NCBI GenBank assembly: GCA_002347815.1
Contig: DDXV01000065.1
Span: 1 to 64,000, forward strand
Reading direction: 5' to 3'
Length of the DNA: 64,000 nucleotides
Source: Syntrophaceae bacterium UBA2251
GTDB taxonomy: Bacteria > Desulfobacterota > Syntrophia > Syntrophales > UBA2251
Shown here piece after piece: positions 1 to 11,692 of this stretch. Made by a program: the position numbers and the translations under genes. Positions within the stretch are counted from its first letter, which is position 1; the number at the start of each line of letters is the position of its first letter. Below the pieces are notes generated by a model, which did not search any database, was not told where the DNA came from, and saw only the letters and a program-made list of their open reading frames with translations.

Positions 1-102
1 AACTAAATGGCCAGTATTAGGTCATAAGCTTTGCTGATAGCGTTGGTTTTCGCGGAAAGGTTATATCCCGTTTTGGGGTTTTGTCCTGAGGGGCCGTCTT
101 CC

Positions 103-264
103 GGTTCCAACCGCGTCAATCGCGGCGGCAGTTGGAACAACAATGCCGCCAATACGCGCGCGGCGAATCGCAACAGGAACAAACCGGACAACCGCAACAA
201 CAACCTGGGTTTCCGGCTTGCCTTGCCCCCAGCTCAGAAGGCGGAGCGGATGCCCGCTTGCTGA
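103..264 (+). repeat. DGR template-repeat-like FGE-fold fragment
   Basis: The frame from 31 reads an FGE-sulfatase/DGR variable-protein C-terminal core: RGGSW followed by Asn-rich blocks and ending in GFRLA. An in-frame TAA at 25-27 cuts off any upstream coding, and the frame stops at 262-264, so this is not the end of an intact gene. Between 109 and 204 there are 13 Asn codons (9 AAC, 4 AAT), concentrated at the positions that vary in FGE-type DGR proteins. An Asn-saturated non-coding copy is what an adenine-mutagenesis template repeat looks like. No reverse transcriptase or Avd gene lies in the window. Alternatives are a dead variable repeat or a decayed SUMF1-family gene. Confidence 0.6.
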
Positions 265-547
265 CCCGGACAATATCCCGTCCCCGGCAACGGGGCAAAA
301 AGCGTCGGACCCCGCCGCGGCCGGTAGTCCGCCCGGATGGGCGGTTCAAAAGCTTCGGCGGGGATTTATTAAAAAATTTATCCATTTGGAAAATAAGCCG
401 GCCTTGTGTTAGGATGTTGCGCAAAGATCGTTTGAAAAATGGAGACAAAAGAAGATTGCCTGAACTGGAAGAAAACAATCCACACGCCTATCGGCTGATG
501 ATGAGAGAGAGGACCGGTTTAATCAGTTGTTGCTTCAGGGGTGCGTT
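265..547. other. Non-coding spacer, FGE fragment to caspase
   Basis: I see no convincing gene here. The first 90 bases are GC-rich and the stretch around 366-400 is AT-rich. The AT-rich part carries the promoter-like pair listed separately. The spacer would form a leader of about 125 nt for the caspase gene. Confidence 0.5.
386..415 (+). promoter_or_regulatory. Candidate sigma-70 promoter for the caspase gene
   Basis: TTGGAA at 386-391 and TAGGAT at 410-415 are separated by 18 bases in an AT-rich patch upstream of the caspase start. Both boxes are imperfect. Confidence 0.4.
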
Positions 548-2242
548 ATGCTGAAAAGAATTTCATGCTTTGCTGTTTGCGGATTTTTGCTGCTGTTGTC
601 GTCCGCCGCGCAGGCGGGAAAGGGCAGCGTGAATATTGCCGTCTCTCCGGTGCCTCCGGCGCTGACGACGTCCATCAAGTTTATCGAGCCGTCGGGAAAC
701 AACATCCTGGACGCCGATGAAACGGGAAAGCTCGTCATCAACGTTACCAACAGCGGCAAGGGAGACGCATTCGACTGCAAGGCCCTCGTTGGCACGGCCA
801 AAAAGATCAATGGCTTGAGCTTTGAGCGGGAGGTGTCGTTGGGAACCATTGCCGCCGGCGAGTCAACGGTCAAGGTCATTGAAGTCAGGGCCGATGAGGA
901 TGTTCCCACGTACGATGTCAACTTTACCATCGTTGTGAACGAAGCCAACGGGTTTGATCCGGCGCCCGTCAAACTGGCTTTTCGCACCAAGTCATTTGTA
1001 GAGCCGAAATTGATTGTGGCGGATATGGGAATCAACGATGCCGGTGGAAATTCGCGCATCGAGCCGATGGAGATGGTGGAGCTGACCGTACGGGTTCAAA
1101 ACATCGGCCAGGGCGACGCGCGAGGCGTGGTTGCGGATGTGAAGACGGGGAGCAATGTATTCATCGGTGGTGACGCGCAGACGCACTTTGAACTGGGTGC
1201 GCTGTCTTCCGGCCAATACAGGGATTTTAAGTTCATGTTCTACACCAACACCCGCATCGCCAACGGAGAAACGATTCCAATTGCCGTTGCTCTGACGGAA
1301 GCGCGTCCCCGCTTCAACGCGGAAAAGACGCTGGCGCTCGCCATGGATGCGCCTCAAAAGAAAATCGAAGTGGTTCAGGTTGCCGGGCAGGATTCGCAAA
1401 AAACGGCGGATATCGCCATTGCCGGCGGATTAAGCGTGGATGTGGACACAAATATTCCCGTGGGACAGAAGGCGGGCAAATATGATGTTGCCGTCGTTAT
1501 CGGCAACAAGATTTACGGACAGGGCATTCCGGAAGTCGCCTATGCCGAACGCGACGCCCGCATCATGAAGGAATACCTTGTGCGGACTATGGGATTTGAC
1601 GAAGGCAACATCATCTATGCCGAAAATACGACGCTTTCCAAGCTCAATGAAATTTTCGGAACGGAACGGGCGCCGAAGGGCAGGCTGTATAATTACATAA
1701 AGCCAAATCGCTCCCATGTATTTGTTTACTATGGCGGCCACGGTGCGCCGGATCTTGAATCCGGAGACGCCTTCTTTGTTCCGGTGGACGGCAATCCGGA
1801 GTATATCCGCGCCAGCGGCTACCGCCTTCAGACTTTCTATGACAACCTTTCCAAACTGCCGGCAAAGAAGATTACGGTTGTGCTGGATGCCTGCTTCTCC
1901 GGCAATACGGATAAAGGAATGCTTTTCAAGGGCATCAGCCCGGCGATGGTAAAGGTCAAAAAAGAATACCGGGGTCCGGCGGGAGCGGTGGTGATCACGA
2001 GCGCTTCCGTGGACCAGGTGTCGGCCTGGTATCCGGAAAAACGCCACTCCCTGTTCACCTACTATTTCCTCAAGGGGCTGCAGGGCGATGCGGATCAAAA
2101 CAAGAATGGGCAAATCACGGTGGGTGAGCTTTCAGAATTTCTCAAGGAAAATGTTCCGTATATGGCAAGAAAACTCAAAGGCCTGGACCAGCAGCCGGTG
2201 ATCATGGGGAACCCGGGCGATGTTATGGCTGTGCTGAAATAA
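548..2242 (+). CDS. Secreted caspase-family (C14) protease with CARDB-like repeats
   Basis: This 564-residue protein has a Sec signal peptide (about residues 1-24, ending AQA). Two Ig/CARDB-like segments follow, at about 35-150 and 155-280, each with the 'EP..N..LD..E' type opening seen in CARDB repeats. A C14 caspase domain occupies about 320-564. His398 sits in YYGGHG and Cys449 in DACFSG, so the catalytic dyad is intact. The ATG at 548 is preferred over the in-frame TTG at 527 because it begins the signal peptide and follows AGGGGTG. The protein should act outside the cytoplasm. Its target is unknown. The adjoining FGE/DGR-like fragment is notable because caspases are known neighbours or fusion partners of DGR variable proteins. 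Confidence 0.88.
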   Translation: MLKRISCFAVCGFLLLLSSAAQAGKGSVNIAVSPVPPALTTSIKFIEPSGNNILDADETGKLVINVTNSGKGDAFDCKALVGTAKKINGLSFEREVSLGTIAAGESTVKVIEVRADEDVPTYDVNFTIVVNEANGFDPAPVKLAFRTKSFVEPKLIVADMGINDAGGNSRIEPMEMVELTVRVQNIGQGDARGVVADVKTGSNVFIGGDAQTHFELGALSSGQYRDFKFMFYTNTRIANGETIPIAVALTEARPRFNAEKTLALAMDAPQKKIEVVQVAGQDSQKTADIAIAGGLSVDVDTNIPVGQKAGKYDVAVVIGNKIYGQGIPEVAYAERDARIMKEYLVRTMGFDEGNIIYAENTTLSKLNEIFGTERAPKGRLYNYIKPNRSHVFVYYGGHGAPDLESGDAFFVPVDGNPEYIRASGYRLQTFYDNLSKLPAKKITVVLDACFSGNTDKGMLFKGISPAMVKVKKEYRGPAGAVVITSASVDQVSAWYPEKRHSLFTYYFLKGLQGDADQNKNGQITVGELSEFLKENVPYMARKLKGLDQQPVIMGNPGDVMAVLK

Positions 2243-2314
2243 TGAGGAAAATCAGTTTAATAGCCGGGGTTAAGAATCGCGCCGGAAGGCACGCGAAATT
2301 ATGAGAGGCTAAAG

Positions 2315-3508
2315 ATGGCCATCGCGGACAAGATTCACGGGTTCATCGATCAGGCGTCGTGGATTCGGCGGATGTTCGAGGACGGGCTCCGGATGAAGCA
2401 GGAATTCGGGGCGGACCGGGTCTACGACTTCAGCCTGGGAAATCCCAATATCGAACCGCCGGACATCTTCCGGCGGGTCCTCAGGGACGTCGTGGACGAA
2501 GAGATTCCCGGCCGCCACGCCTACATGGCCAATGCCGGCTATCCGGAGACCCGCGCGGCCGTTGCGGCGCACGTCGGCGCGGAGCAGGGGGTTCCGCTGA
2601 CCGCCGAGCACGTGGTGATGACCTGCGGCGCCGGAGCGGCCCTCAACGTCGTCCTGAAGACCCTCCTCAACCCCGGCGAGAAGGTGCTCGTTCCGGTTCC
2701 TTACTTCGCCGAATACCGGTTCTATATCGACAATGCGGGCGGCGTCCTATGTCCCGTCGAAACCGTCGCGGACCATGCCCTCGATCCGGACGCCATCGGG
2801 CGGGCGCTCGACCTGAACCCGGAGGTGAAGGCGGTCCTGATCAATTCTCCGAACAATCCGACGGGCAAGGTCTACCCGTCGGAGAGCCTCGTGGCGCTGA
2901 TCCGTCTGCTGAACGACAAAAGCCGGGAATGGGGCCGGGAGGTCTATCTGGTGTCGGACGAGCCGTACCGGGAAATCGTCTACGACGGCGTGAAGCCGCC
3001 CCCCATTCTTTCGGCCTATCCGGACAGCATCGTCGTCAATTCCTACTCCAAAAGCCTGTCCCTGCCCGGGGAGCGCATCGGCTACATCGCGGTGAGCCCG
3101 GAACTCAGGCCCTTGAAGGAACTCTTGGACGGGATGATCCTCTGCAACCGGATCCTCGGGTTCGTGAACGCCCCGGCGCTGATGCAGCGGGTGATCGCCC
3201 GCGTGCAAGGCGCGCAGGTCGATGTCGAGGCCTATCGAAGGAAGCGGGACCTGCTTTGCGATGGTCTGGCCGCCGCGGGCTATTCCGTCTCCCGGCCGGA
3301 AGGCGCGTTCTACCTCTTTCCGAAGACGCCCGTCGCGGATGATGTCGCCTTCGTCCGTCTCCTGCAGACCAAGCGCATTCTCGTCGTCCCCGGCGTGGGT
3401 TTCGGCCGGCCGGGGCATATGCGCATCGCCTACTGTGTCGCCGATCGGACGATCACGGATGCCCTGGAGGGGTTCGGCGAGGCCCTGCGGGAGGCGCAGG
3501 GGGGATAG
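2315..3508 (+). CDS. Class I/II PLP-dependent aminotransferase
   Basis: This 397-residue fold-type I aminotransferase has NSPNNPTG at about 178-185, a VSDEPY motif carrying the PLP-contacting Asp, and a Schiff-base Lys in SYSKSLSLPGERIGY. The C-terminal Arg region (GHMRIAYC) is present. Family members transfer amino groups between amino acids and 2-oxoacids, but the exact substrate cannot be read from the sequence. The ATG follows GAGAGG. The gene converges on acyP/ligA with only 7 bases between the stop codons. It is one of three such aminotransferases in the window and differs clearly from the other two. Confidence 0.9.
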   Translation: MAIADKIHGFIDQASWIRRMFEDGLRMKQEFGADRVYDFSLGNPNIEPPDIFRRVLRDVVDEEIPGRHAYMANAGYPETRAAVAAHVGAEQGVPLTAEHVVMTCGAGAALNVVLKTLLNPGEKVLVPVPYFAEYRFYIDNAGGVLCPVETVADHALDPDAIGRALDLNPEVKAVLINSPNNPTGKVYPSESLVALIRLLNDKSREWGREVYLVSDEPYREIVYDGVKPPPILSAYPDSIVVNSYSKSLSLPGERIGYIAVSPELRPLKELLDGMILCNRILGFVNAPALMQRVIARVQGAQVDVEAYRRKRDLLCDGLAAAGYSVSRPEGAFYLFPKTPVADDVAFVRLLQTKRILVVPGVGFGRPGHMRIAYCVADRTITDALEGFGEALREAQGG

Positions 3509-3515
3509 GGACCGG

Positions 3516-6087
<2,572 letters not shown>

Positions 6088-6184
6088 GTTCGGTATCCTT
6101 CCCACGGAACGACGCGCGTCAGCCGTCGACCGGTCGGCCCCCCGGGGCGTTCCGTGCGCGGAGGCCAAACGCTTTTTGCCTGCG

Positions 6185-6213
6185 ATCTTAGCCGCCGGGG
6201 CGGGGATTGTCAA
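6185..6213 (-). promoter_or_regulatory. Sigma-70 promoter for the small ORF-ligA-acyP unit
   Basis: On the minus strand a perfect TTGACA (6213-6208) and TAAGAT (6190-6185) are spaced by 17 bases, about 100 bases upstream of the small ORF start. Confidence 0.65.
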
Positions 6214-6286
6214 ATCAAAAGCCGTCACGTCACTCCCCGCAAGCATTCCCGGGCTTCCAACCCGCGGATTCTTTCAGAAATAATGC

Positions 6287-6314
6287 TTGTCTTTTTCTCC
6301 GGTATCGCTATAAT
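6287..6314 (+). promoter_or_regulatory. Sigma-70 promoter for the HIT-lapA pair
   Basis: TTGTCT at 6287-6292 and a perfect TATAAT at 6309-6314 are separated by 16 bases, 94 bases upstream of the HIT gene. It is divergent from the ligA promoter. Confidence 0.7.
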
Positions 6315-6407
6315 CCCATCCGATTGGCATCGGGGAAGGCAGCGGAATTCGACGGGAATGCCCGTCGTGGAAACAATCAGGCAGCCCGGATTGAAGGACG
6401 GTCGGGA

Positions 6408-6899
6408 ATGAAGGTCATGAGTGCCCCTTGGCGGATGGACTATATCAAAAGCAAGAAAAAGGCGGGGTGCGTTTTCTGCAAGGACGACGTCCGCGGGGAG
6501 GAACTGGTCCTCTGGGAGGGTGAGACGGCCTTCGTCATGATGAACCGCTATCCCTATATCAGCGGTCACCTGATGATCATTCCCTACCGGCATCTCAGCC
6601 GGGTGGAGGATCTCTCTCCGGACGAGCGCCGCGAGATGTTCGACCTGATGGACGTGGCCATCCGCGTCCTGACGGACGTGATGCACCCGGAGGGCTTCAA
6701 CGCCGGGATCAATCTCGGGAAGGCCGCCGGGGCGGGGATCGACGACCATCTGCACATCCACGTGGTCCCCCGCTGGGTCGGAGATACGAACTTCATGAGC
6801 GTCGTCGGGGAGGTGCGGGTGATCCCGGAGGATCTGCGCAAAACGTGGGAGCATCTATGCCCCCATTTCGAAAAGTACTGTCGGGAGGGTTTAAGATGA
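6408..6899 (+). CDS. HIT family nucleotide hydrolase/phosphorylase
   Basis: This 163-residue protein has the histidine triad HLHIHVVPRW at about 118-127 and CVFC near residue 19, a zinc-binding pair typical of the AP4A-phosphorylase-like HIT branch. Family members cleave dinucleoside polyphosphates or nucleoside phosphoramidates; the substrate here is not known. The ATG at 6408 follows AAGGA. An ATG three codons later would also work. Upstream extension to 6207 is unlikely because it would run through the promoter. The gene overlaps the LapA-like gene by ATGA. Confidence 0.92.
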   Translation: MKVMSAPWRMDYIKSKKKAGCVFCKDDVRGEELVLWEGETAFVMMNRYPYISGHLMIIPYRHLSRVEDLSPDERREMFDLMDVAIRVLTDVMHPEGFNAGINLGKAAGAGIDDHLHIHVVPRWVGDTNFMSVVGEVRVIPEDLRKTWEHLCPHFEKYCREGLR

Positions 6900-7207
6900 G
6901 AGTCATCTATACGATTGTCGTGGTCCTGCTCATCCTGTTCGTCATCACGTTCTCGCTCGAAAACGCCGTGCACATCCCCCTGAAGTACTACGACTTCTTC
7001 AATACGAATATCCCCGTCTATATGCTGATCTTCCTGGCCTTCCTGGTGGGGGTCGTCTTTACGGGGTTCATGGGCGTGATCGAACGCTTTCAGCTCACGC
7101 GGACGATCAACAAGCTCAACAAGACGGTCCGCGATCTGAGGCGGGAGCTGCGGGACAAGGAAGAGCGGCCGGTCGTCGCCGAACCCCGGCCGCCCGAGAT
7201 CCGTTAG
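6896..7207 (+). CDS. LapA/DUF1049-like inner-membrane protein
   Basis: This 103-residue protein has two membrane helices (about 3-22 and 40-62) separated by a short loop with LENAVHIPLKYY. A basic, coiled cytoplasmic tail with KLNKTVRDLRRELRDK follows. This is the layout of lipopolysaccharide-assembly protein A (DUF1049), which in enterobacteria works with LapB to control LpxC turnover. LapB is not nearby, so that role is inference. The ATG overlaps the HIT stop, and a strong terminator follows. Confidence 0.82.
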   Translation: MRVIYTIVVVLLILFVITFSLENAVHIPLKYYDFFNTNIPVYMLIFLAFLVGVVFTGFMGVIERFQLTRTINKLNKTVRDLRRELRDKEERPVVAEPRPPEIR

Positions 7208-7233
7208 GGGCCTTCGGAACGGACGATATCGGA

Positions 7234-7269
7234 GGGGGACCCGCCGGACGGGCGGTTCCCCTTTTTTTT
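7234..7269 (+). terminator. Rho-independent terminator after the LapA-like gene
   Basis: A GC-rich stem (GGGGACCCGCC against GGGCGGTTCCCC, one mismatch) is followed by eight T at 7262-7269. Confidence 0.85.
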
Positions 7270-7347
7270 GCCCGGAATCCGGCCGGCGGGGCGCGGGAGA
7301 CGCGATTGCCTGGGGAACATTCGGTCGAGAGAAGGCCGGGGAGAGGC

Positions 7348-7838
7348 TCAGGGGGTCGCGCAGTCGCTCTCGTCGCCCCGGATCTTCTCCAGGGCGTGGC
7401 GGAGGGCCGGCAGAACGACGGCAAGGTTCTCCCGAACGCCCCGGGGGCTGCCCGGCAGGTTGATGATCAGGGTTTGGCCGCGCAGGCCCGCCACGGCGCG
7501 AGAAAGCATGGCGTGCGGCGTGACGGCAAGACTGGCCTGGCGCATGGCTTCGGCCATGCCGGGAAGCTCCCGGTCGATGACGGCCAGGGTTGCCTCGGGG
7601 GTGACGTCGCGGGGGCTCACCCCGGTGCCGCCCGTGGTGACGACGAGATCGAGCCCTTGGGCGGCCAGGGCGATCAGGGTCCGTTCGATCTCGCGCCGTT
7701 CGTCGGGGATGATCCGGGTGGCGACGACGGGGATGCCGACCCCTTCGAGCATCCGGACGCATTCCGCCCCGCTCAGGTCTTCCCGCTCCCCCCGCGCGCC
7801 CTTGTCGCTCAGGGTGACGACCGCGGCCCGGAAGTCCA

Positions 7839-7839
<1 letters not shown>
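7348..7839 (-). CDS. MoaB/Mog-type molybdenum cofactor protein
   Basis: This 163-residue MoCF-binding-fold protein has VTTGGTGVSPRDVTPEA at about 66-82 and LPGSPRGV near 128, the molybdopterin-binding loops. Family members adenylylate molybdopterin or bind it before metal insertion; MoaB and Mog cannot be separated safely by eye. The ATG shares a base with the stop of the EF-G gene (TGATG), so the two are coupled, a pairing with no obvious functional logic. No other Moco genes are in the window. Confidence 0.9.
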
Positions 7840-9917
<2,078 letters not shown>

Positions 9918-10041
9918 GAAGACTCCTTTCACGTCTTGCCCCGCCATCGTCGACGGGCCGGACCCCGGCGACCGGGAAATGGTTTTATGGACCGGCCTCC
10001 GATCCGCGCATGGACGGCGGTAAATTAACGGTGCTGCTTAG

Positions 10042-10069
10042 ATCATATGCTCCGATAAAGTCAAGTCAA
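10042..10069 (-). promoter_or_regulatory. Promoter for the EF-G2/Mog pair
   Basis: On the minus strand, TTGACT (10069-10064) and TATGAT (10047-10042) are spaced by 16 bases, about 125 bases upstream of the EF-G start. Confidence 0.6.
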
Positions 10070-10071
10070 TT

Positions 10072-10098
10072 TTGGCGCATGCGCCCGGCAGGCGCCAA
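10072..10098. repeat. Inverted repeat between divergent promoters
   Basis: TTGGCGCA at 10072-10079 faces GGCGCCAA at 10091-10098 (7 of 8 positions pair). It sits between the -35 boxes of the divergent EF-G and pyruvate carboxylase promoters, so it could be an operator. It lies in the 307-base gap 9918-10224. Apart from this repeat and the two promoters I see nothing in the gap. Confidence 0.4.
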
Positions 10099-10105
10099 AT
10101 ATCCA

Positions 10106-10134
10106 TTGACAGAAAAATGAGATCCCAGTATAAG
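10106..10134 (+). promoter_or_regulatory. Strong sigma-70 promoter for pyruvate carboxylase genes
   Basis: TTGACA at 10106-10111 and TATAAG at 10129-10134 are separated by 17 bases, which predicts a leader of about 85 nt before the biotin carboxylase start. Confidence 0.75.
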
Positions 10135-10224
10135 GTCCGACCCCTGAAACAGCGTCAGGGGGCGTCCCCCGCGGCGGATCGGCCGGCGGGATCGGAAACG
10201 TCTCACGGGGGGAAGCCTCGAGCG

Positions 10225-11679
10225 ATGAAAGAAAAGGCCATCAGAAAAATCCTCATTGCGAACCGGGGGGAAATCGCCCTGCGGATCCTGAGGACGGTCA
10301 AGGAACTCGGCAAGGGGGCCGTCGTGGTTTATGAGAAACCCGACAGCGAGGCCTATTACATCCGGCTCGCCGACACCGCGATTCTCATCGGCGAGGGCCC
10401 CCGCTGCGATTATCTGGACATCGAACGGATCATCTGGGCCGCCCGCAAGAGCGGGGCGGATGCCATTCACCCCGGATACGGGTTTCTGGCCGAGAACGCG
10501 GACTTCTCCGAAGCCTGTGAAAATGCGGGACTCATTTTCATCGGGCCGCCGCCCGGGGTGATCCGGGACCTCGGCAACAAGGTCGTGGCGCGCCGGATCG
10601 CCGCCCAGGCTGGTATCGACACCATTCCCGGCACGGGCGATCTGCCGCGCGGAGAAGACGGCGTGGCCGCTGCGCTGAAGTTCGGCCTGGAGCACGGATA
10701 CCCCATCATGCTCAAGGCCTCGTCCGGAGGCGGGGGGCGCGGCATTCGTAAGGTCGTCAGCGAGAAGGACCTGCTCGTCCAGCTTCCGTTGGCGCGCCAG
10801 GAAACGCTGTCCGCCTTCAACGACGAGAACATCTACGTGGAGAAATGCGTCGAGTCGCCCCGGCACGTGGAGATCCAGATCCTGGCCGACCGGCACGGCC
10901 GCATCATGCACCTGGGATCGCGGGATTGCTCCATTCAGCGGCGGCACCAGAAACTCCTCGAGATCGCGCCCGCAAATCTGCCCGCCGACGTTCTGGAGGC
11001 GATGTATGCCGCGGCCATCGCGGCGGCCCGTCAGGCCGGGTATGTCAACGCGGGAACGGTCGAATTTCTCGTGGATGCGCACTCTCACGCGTTCTGGTTC
11101 ATGGAGATGAATACCCGCCTGCAGGTCGAGCACACCGTTACCGAGGAGCTGACGGGCGTGGACATCGTCCGGGAGCAGATCCGCATCGCCGAGGGGCAGG
11201 TCCTCGACATCCCGCGCGAGCGGATCCACCTGATGGGCAAGGCCGTTCAGGTCCGCATCAATGCTGAGGATCCCAAGAACAACTTCATGCCCGAGGGGGG
11301 CAAGCAGGTGGAGGTGTATCAGTCGCCGGGCGGACCGGGCGTGCGTCTCGACGGCGTGGTCTATCAGGGCTACCGTGTGCCGACGGAGTACGATTCGCTC
11401 ATGGTCAAGATGACGATCCGGGGCTACAACTGGGAGCAGACGATCCAGCGTCTGAAGCGGGCGCTGCAGGGGTTCCTGATCGTCGGCCCCGCCACGACCG
11501 TGCCCTTCTACCTCGCCATCTGCGATGAGCCGGATTTTCAGGCGGAGTGTTTCGATACCGGCTACCTCGACACCCATCAGGATATTTTCCTGTATCCGGA
11601 ACAGGAACGCGAGGTGGCCAAGCTGGCCAAACTCATCGCGGAGATTCACGCCCGCAAGGTCAACCCATTTGCCTACTGA
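10225..11679 (+). CDS. pycA: Biotin carboxylase subunit (pyruvate carboxylase A-like)
   Basis: This 484-residue ATP-grasp enzyme has N-terminal KILIANRGEIALRI, the Gly-rich ATP loop KASSGGGGRGI near 165, and EMNTRLQVEHTVTE near 290 with the metal- and bicarbonate-handling residues. It carboxylates biotin using ATP and bicarbonate. The next gene carries both the carboxyltransferase and the biotinyl domain, so a two-subunit pyruvate carboxylase (PycA/PycB) fits better than acetyl-CoA carboxylase AccC. The ATG at 10225 follows GGGGGGAAG. The longer upstream frame would cross the promoter. Confidence 0.93.
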   Translation: MKEKAIRKILIANRGEIALRILRTVKELGKGAVVVYEKPDSEAYYIRLADTAILIGEGPRCDYLDIERIIWAARKSGADAIHPGYGFLAENADFSEACENAGLIFIGPPPGVIRDLGNKVVARRIAAQAGIDTIPGTGDLPRGEDGVAAALKFGLEHGYPIMLKASSGGGGRGIRKVVSEKDLLVQLPLARQETLSAFNDENIYVEKCVESPRHVEIQILADRHGRIMHLGSRDCSIQRRHQKLLEIAPANLPADVLEAMYAAAIAAARQAGYVNAGTVEFLVDAHSHAFWFMEMNTRLQVEHTVTEELTGVDIVREQIRIAEGQVLDIPRERIHLMGKAVQVRINAEDPKNNFMPEGGKQVEVYQSPGGPGVRLDGVVYQGYRVPTEYDSLMVKMTIRGYNWEQTIQRLKRALQGFLIVGPATTVPFYLAICDEPDFQAECFDTGYLDTHQDIFLYPEQEREVAKLAKLIAEIHARKVNPFAY

Positions 11680-11692
11680 GAGGTTCGAGTCC

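Noticed and set aside
31..264. A 77-codon ORF as a real small protein
   Set aside because: It starts at a TTG with no ribosome site, matches only the C-terminal core of the FGE fold and has no N-terminal domain. It is better read as a repeat or relic.
11525..11692. N-terminal extension of the pycB frame into pycA
   Set aside because: It overlaps conserved pycA coding. The ATG at 11693 gives the family N-terminus and has a ribosome site.
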